Below, one piece after another: positions 61,456 to 64,000 of a stretch of DNA of 64,000 nt; positions within the stretch are counted from its first letter, which is position 1, and the number at the start of each line of letters is the position of its first letter. Under the pieces are notes generated by a model. It was not told the origin of the DNA. It did not search any database and was given only the letters and a program-made list of their open reading frames with translations. Location of the stretch: assembly GCF_051652165.1 (NCBI RefSeq), contig NZ_JBOFTR010000007.1, forward strand, positions 124,001-188,000. The letters run 5' to 3'. The DNA comes from Plesiomonas sp051652165 (lineage in GTDB: Bacteria > Pseudomonadota > Gammaproteobacteria > Enterobacterales > CAMTGL01). The position numbers were made by a program, and so were the translations under genes.

Positions 61456-61950
61456 ATGTCAGAATGTAGTGAACTCAGTACCCCAGAATGCTACACCTTT
61501 TATGCAGCTTTACATCAAGAGCTATTTGCTTTACTTGAAGGGGAAACTGACCTAATCGCAATTTTAGCGAATACTTGTGCATTATTAAATGAGCGATTAC
61601 CTGATATTAACTGGGTTGGCTTCTATCTTTTAAAAGCAGAGCAATTAGTTCTTGGTCCGTTTCAAGGTCGTGTAGCATGTAGCCGCATCCCATATGGAAA
61701 AGGAGTTTGTGGTCAAGCACTGCAACAACAACAGACCTTACGGGTAGAGGATGTACATCAGTTCGCTGGCCATATTGCTTGTGATGTGCGAAGTCGCGCA
61801 GAGATAGTCATCCCGTTGCAGATAAAGGGGTACTATTCTGCGGTTTTAGACATTGATAGCCCGACTCTCGGACGTTTTAGTATGGAAGATCAACAGGCTT
61901 TAGAAAAAATAGTCATTGATTTAAGTGCACTCTTAAGCGTTGATGCGTAG
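61456..61950 (+). CDS. msrC: Free methionine-(R)-sulfoxide reductase
   Basis: GAF-domain enzyme that reduces free Met-R-sulfoxide. 164 residues against 165 in E. coli. The catalytic cysteines are in GRVACSRIPYGKGVCGQAL (near residues 84 and 94 by the family pattern here) and HIACDVRSRAEIVIPL (near 118). LDIDSPTLGRFSMEDQQALE ends the GAF fold. It stands between letA and proQ as in E. coli. Confidence 0.95.
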   Translation: MSECSELSTPECYTFYAALHQELFALLEGETDLIAILANTCALLNERLPDINWVGFYLLKAEQLVLGPFQGRVACSRIPYGKGVCGQALQQQQTLRVEDVHQFAGHIACDVRSRAEIVIPLQIKGYYSAVLDIDSPTLGRFSMEDQQALEKIVIDLSALLSVDA

Positions 61951-62030
61951 CTTTTATGGAACAGGACACTATAATACTGCCTGTTCATGCCTGCGCCTGT
62001 CGGCGTTAAAGTAGTAATTCAGGACTTTTC

Positions 62031-62693
62031 ATGGAAAATCAACAGAAGCTGACCAGTAGCAAAGAAGTTATCGCCTATCTGGCAGAGCGTTTCCCTAAAT
62101 GCTTCACCCTTGAAGGCGAAGCTCGCCCTCTGAAAATTGGTATTTTTCAAGACGTAGTTTCACACTTAGGGGATACCCCGCAAGTAAGTAAAACTCAGCT
62201 GCGATCAGCTTTGCGTCAATACACCTCTAGCTGGCGTTACCTGCACGGTGCAAAAGCTGGGGCGCAACGTGTCGATCTTGATGGCGCTGATTGCGGTGAA
62301 CTTGAACAACAACATGTTGATCATGCACGCACGCAATTAGAAGAAGCAAAAGCACGAGTGAAAGCAAAACGTGCAGCAGCAAAAAAAGAAGACGGCGATA
62401 AACCAGCCGCTCGTCGCCCTCGTTCAGAGAACAAGCGTGCTGTCGATACCCGTAAACCTGAGACTCGTAAGGCAAAACCGTCTCGAGTAGTAACAACCTC
62501 TAAACCTGAGGTTATAGAAGTAAAAGTACAAAACGTTGAAATTGCTCAACTTAACGTTGGACAGGCCATTAAAGTGCGTGCCGGTAAAGGCTTAATGGAT
62601 GCGACCGTATTGGAAATTGCCAAAGACGGTGTACGTGTACAGCTAACCTCCGGTTTGGCAATGATTGTTCGGGCGGAGCATTTGCTCGCCTGA
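62031..62693 (+). CDS. proQ: RNA chaperone ProQ
   Basis: FinO-domain RNA-binding protein that binds many sRNAs and mRNA 3' ends. 220 residues against 232 in E. coli. The N-terminal FinO domain spans about residues 1-115 (SSKEVIAYLAERFPKCFTLEGEARPLKIGIFQDV, LRQYTSSWRYLHGAKAGAQRVDLDG). A Lys/Arg/Ala-rich linker (residues about 120-165) leads to the Tudor-like C-terminal domain (QLNVGQAIKVRAGKGLMDATVLEIAKDGVRVQLTSG). prc starts 20 bases later, the E. coli operon order. Confidence 0.96.
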   Translation: MENQQKLTSSKEVIAYLAERFPKCFTLEGEARPLKIGIFQDVVSHLGDTPQVSKTQLRSALRQYTSSWRYLHGAKAGAQRVDLDGADCGELEQQHVDHARTQLEEAKARVKAKRAAAKKEDGDKPAARRPRSENKRAVDTRKPETRKAKPSRVVTTSKPEVIEVKVQNVEIAQLNVGQAIKVRAGKGLMDATVLEIAKDGVRVQLTSGLAMIVRAEHLLA

Positions 62694-62713
62694 GGCGGAG
62701 ACAGAAGCAAGGC

Positions 62714-64000
62714 ATGAAAAATTTGTTTCGAGTAACTGCAGCGGCCAGCATTTTGCTGGCCTGCTGGACGCAGGCTGCTGAGCCGAAATATGCTTTGAGC
62801 AGCATTCCTGTATTGACCCCTGAGATGCAACACGCTACAGCGGAAAAGCGGATTACTGCTCGCTTTACCCGTTCACACTATCGTCAATTTGATTTAAACA
62901 GTGAGTTTTCAGATAAGATATTTGATCGCTATCTGAACATGCTGGATTACAATCATAATGTTTTTTTGCAATCAGACATCGCACAATTCTCAGCACAGCG
63001 TGATAACCTCAATAACGAGCTAAAAGAGGGAAAACTCGATACCGCTTATGCGTTATTTAATCTTTCACAAAAACGCCGTTATGAACGTTACCAATATGCA
63101 TTAACACTGCTAAATAAGCCAATGAGTTTTGACAGTGCAGATGTTTATGATGTTGATCGAACTAAAGCACCATGGCCAAAAACGACTGCAGAGCTAGATA
63201 AGCTGTGGTATGAAAAAGTTAAATTTGATGCCTTAAGCTTAAAACTTGCTGGCAAAGAGTGGCCAGCAATTCAAGAGACACTGACTAAACGTTATAATTT
63301 TGCTATTCGGCGTTTAGCGCAAACTAACAGTGAAGATGTCTTTTCCGCCTTCATGAATGCGTTTTCACGTGAAATTGACCCTCATACTAGCTATCTTTCT
63401 CCTCGTAATGCAGAGCAGTTTAATAATGAAATGAACCTCTCCCTTGAAGGGATAGGGGCTGTGTTACAAGCTGATGATGATTATACCGTGATCCGCTCAC
63501 TTGTTGCCGGTGGCCCTGCATCTACCAATAAAAGTATTGCCGTAGGCGATAAAATTATTGGTGTCGGCCAAGCAGGAAAAGAGATGGTTGATGTTATCGG
63601 TTGGCGGCTTGATGATGTTGTTGATCTGATCAAAGGGCCAAAAGGCAGTAAAGTGCGTTTGCAAATATTGCCTGCAGGAAAAGACAGTAAAGCAAAAGAA
63701 GTCGTTTTGGTTAGAGATAAAATTCGCCTTGAAGATCGTGCAGCAAAAGCAACGATAAAAGAGGTAAATGGCCAGAAAGTCGGAGTTATCGACATTCCAA
63801 GTTTCTATGTCGGTCTAAGTGAAGATGTAAAGGCGCGTTTACAAGAGCTGCGTGATAAGCACGTTGCCAGTATTGTGATTGATTTACGCGGTAACGGTGG
63901 TGGTGCATTGACAGAGGCCACTGCATTAAGTGGATTGTTTATTCCACAAGGGCCGGTAGTACAAGTACGTGATAGCTATGGCCGTATCAAAGTCAATTCA
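62714..64000 (+). CDS. prc: Prc/Tsp C-terminal processing protease (3' end outside window)
   Basis: Periplasmic tail-specific protease that trims FtsI, Lpp-related targets, MepS and ssrA-tagged proteins. 429 codons are in the window, of about 680. Signal peptide MKNLFRVTAAASILLACWTQAA; the family N-terminus follows with TRSHYRQFDLNSEFSDKIFDRYLNMLDY. The PDZ domain is near residues 240-330 (LSLEGIGAVLQADDDYTVI, VGDKIIGVGQ, VVDLIKGPKGSKVRLQI), and the start of the protease core is VIDLRGNGGGALTEATALSGLF. The catalytic Ser and Lys lie beyond the end. ATG 62714 is coupled to proQ. A Cys after LLA in the signal peptide is unusual for Prc. Confidence 0.95.
   Translation, partial: MKNLFRVTAAASILLACWTQAAEPKYALSSIPVLTPEMQHATAEKRITARFTRSHYRQFDLNSEFSDKIFDRYLNMLDYNHNVFLQSDIAQFSAQRDNLNNELKEGKLDTAYALFNLSQKRRYERYQYALTLLNKPMSFDSADVYDVDRTKAPWPKTTAELDKLWYEKVKFDALSLKLAGKEWPAIQETLTKRYNFAIRRLAQTNSEDVFSAFMNAFSREIDPHTSYLSPRNAEQFNNEMNLSLEGIGAVLQADDDYTVIRSLVAGGPASTNKSIAVGDKIIGVGQAGKEMVDVIGWRLDDVVDLIKGPKGSKVRLQILPAGKDSKAKEVVLVRDKIRLEDRAAKATIKEVNGQKVGVIDIPSFYVGLSEDVKARLQELRDKHVASIVIDLRGNGGGALTEATALSGLFIPQGPVVQVRDSYGRIKVNS

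Overview
This is an AT-rich stretch of a chromosome from a gammaproteobacterium. Gene content and order are strikingly like Escherichia coli: asnB-tRNA cluster-ubiF-fldA-ybfE-ybfF-seqA-pgm, gltA/sdhCDAB-sucABCD, znuBC/znuA-mepM, the ynj genes, serT-yccA-tusE-yccX-rlmI-hspQ-yccU-yccT-mgsA-yccF-yccS, and letAB(yebST)-msrC-proQ-prc. Some genes (a DUF2788 protein, a DUF523-DUF1722 fusion, a membrane-anchored FKBP, a PhaB-type reductase) are more typical of Vibrio-like bacteria. An Enterobacterales lineage outside the core enterics is the best guess; I cannot name the genus. There are no insertion sequences, prophages, CRISPR arrays or rRNA genes.

Layout. 0-2.5 kb: the 3' part of asnB, then nine tRNA genes (3 Met, 2 Leu, 4 Gln) behind one strong promoter with a GC-rich discriminator and closed by one terminator. 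2.6-8.2 kb: ubiF, fldA, ybfE, a DUF2788 membrane protein and ybfF (all leftward), then seqA-pgm. 8.5-13.5 kb: ybfA, a YbgA-type fusion, phrB, ybgI and a lone phaB-like reductase. 13.8-25.5 kb: gltA facing away from an unbroken sdhCDAB-sucABCD set, which gives most of the TCA cycle from citrate synthase and 2-oxoglutarate to fumarate. 25.5-33.7 kb: metal homeostasis, with znuBC and znuA around a Zur box, mepM, a relocated fur, and mgtA with a PhoP-type promoter, an MgtL-like leader peptide and alternative leader hairpins. 34-39.8 kb: an accessory island of envelope or secreted proteins (GNAT, a LruC/DUF4114 protein with a proline-rich 13-residue-repeat protein, an NlpE-META hybrid, an anchored FKBP). 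39.9-46.5 kb: ynjE facing the ynjBCDF transporter operon plus a TVP38-family protein. 46.7-56.7 kb: tRNA-Ser and the ycc block, ending with a second, more AT-rich FUSC-type transporter. 57-64 kb: the sRNA SdsR, letB-letA, msrC, proQ and the 5' two thirds of prc.

No wholly unknown multi-gene system stands out. The most notable items are regulatory or architectural: a complete PhoP box/mgtL/mgtA leader, an SdsR homologue with a sigma-S-type -10, a sigma-32-type hspQ promoter, fur moved away from fldA, the lruC/proline-repeat gene pair behind a perfect 20-bp palindrome, and an 8-bp tandem repeat that starts at the gltA stop codon. All functional calls come from reading the sequence and remembered family features; no database search was run.
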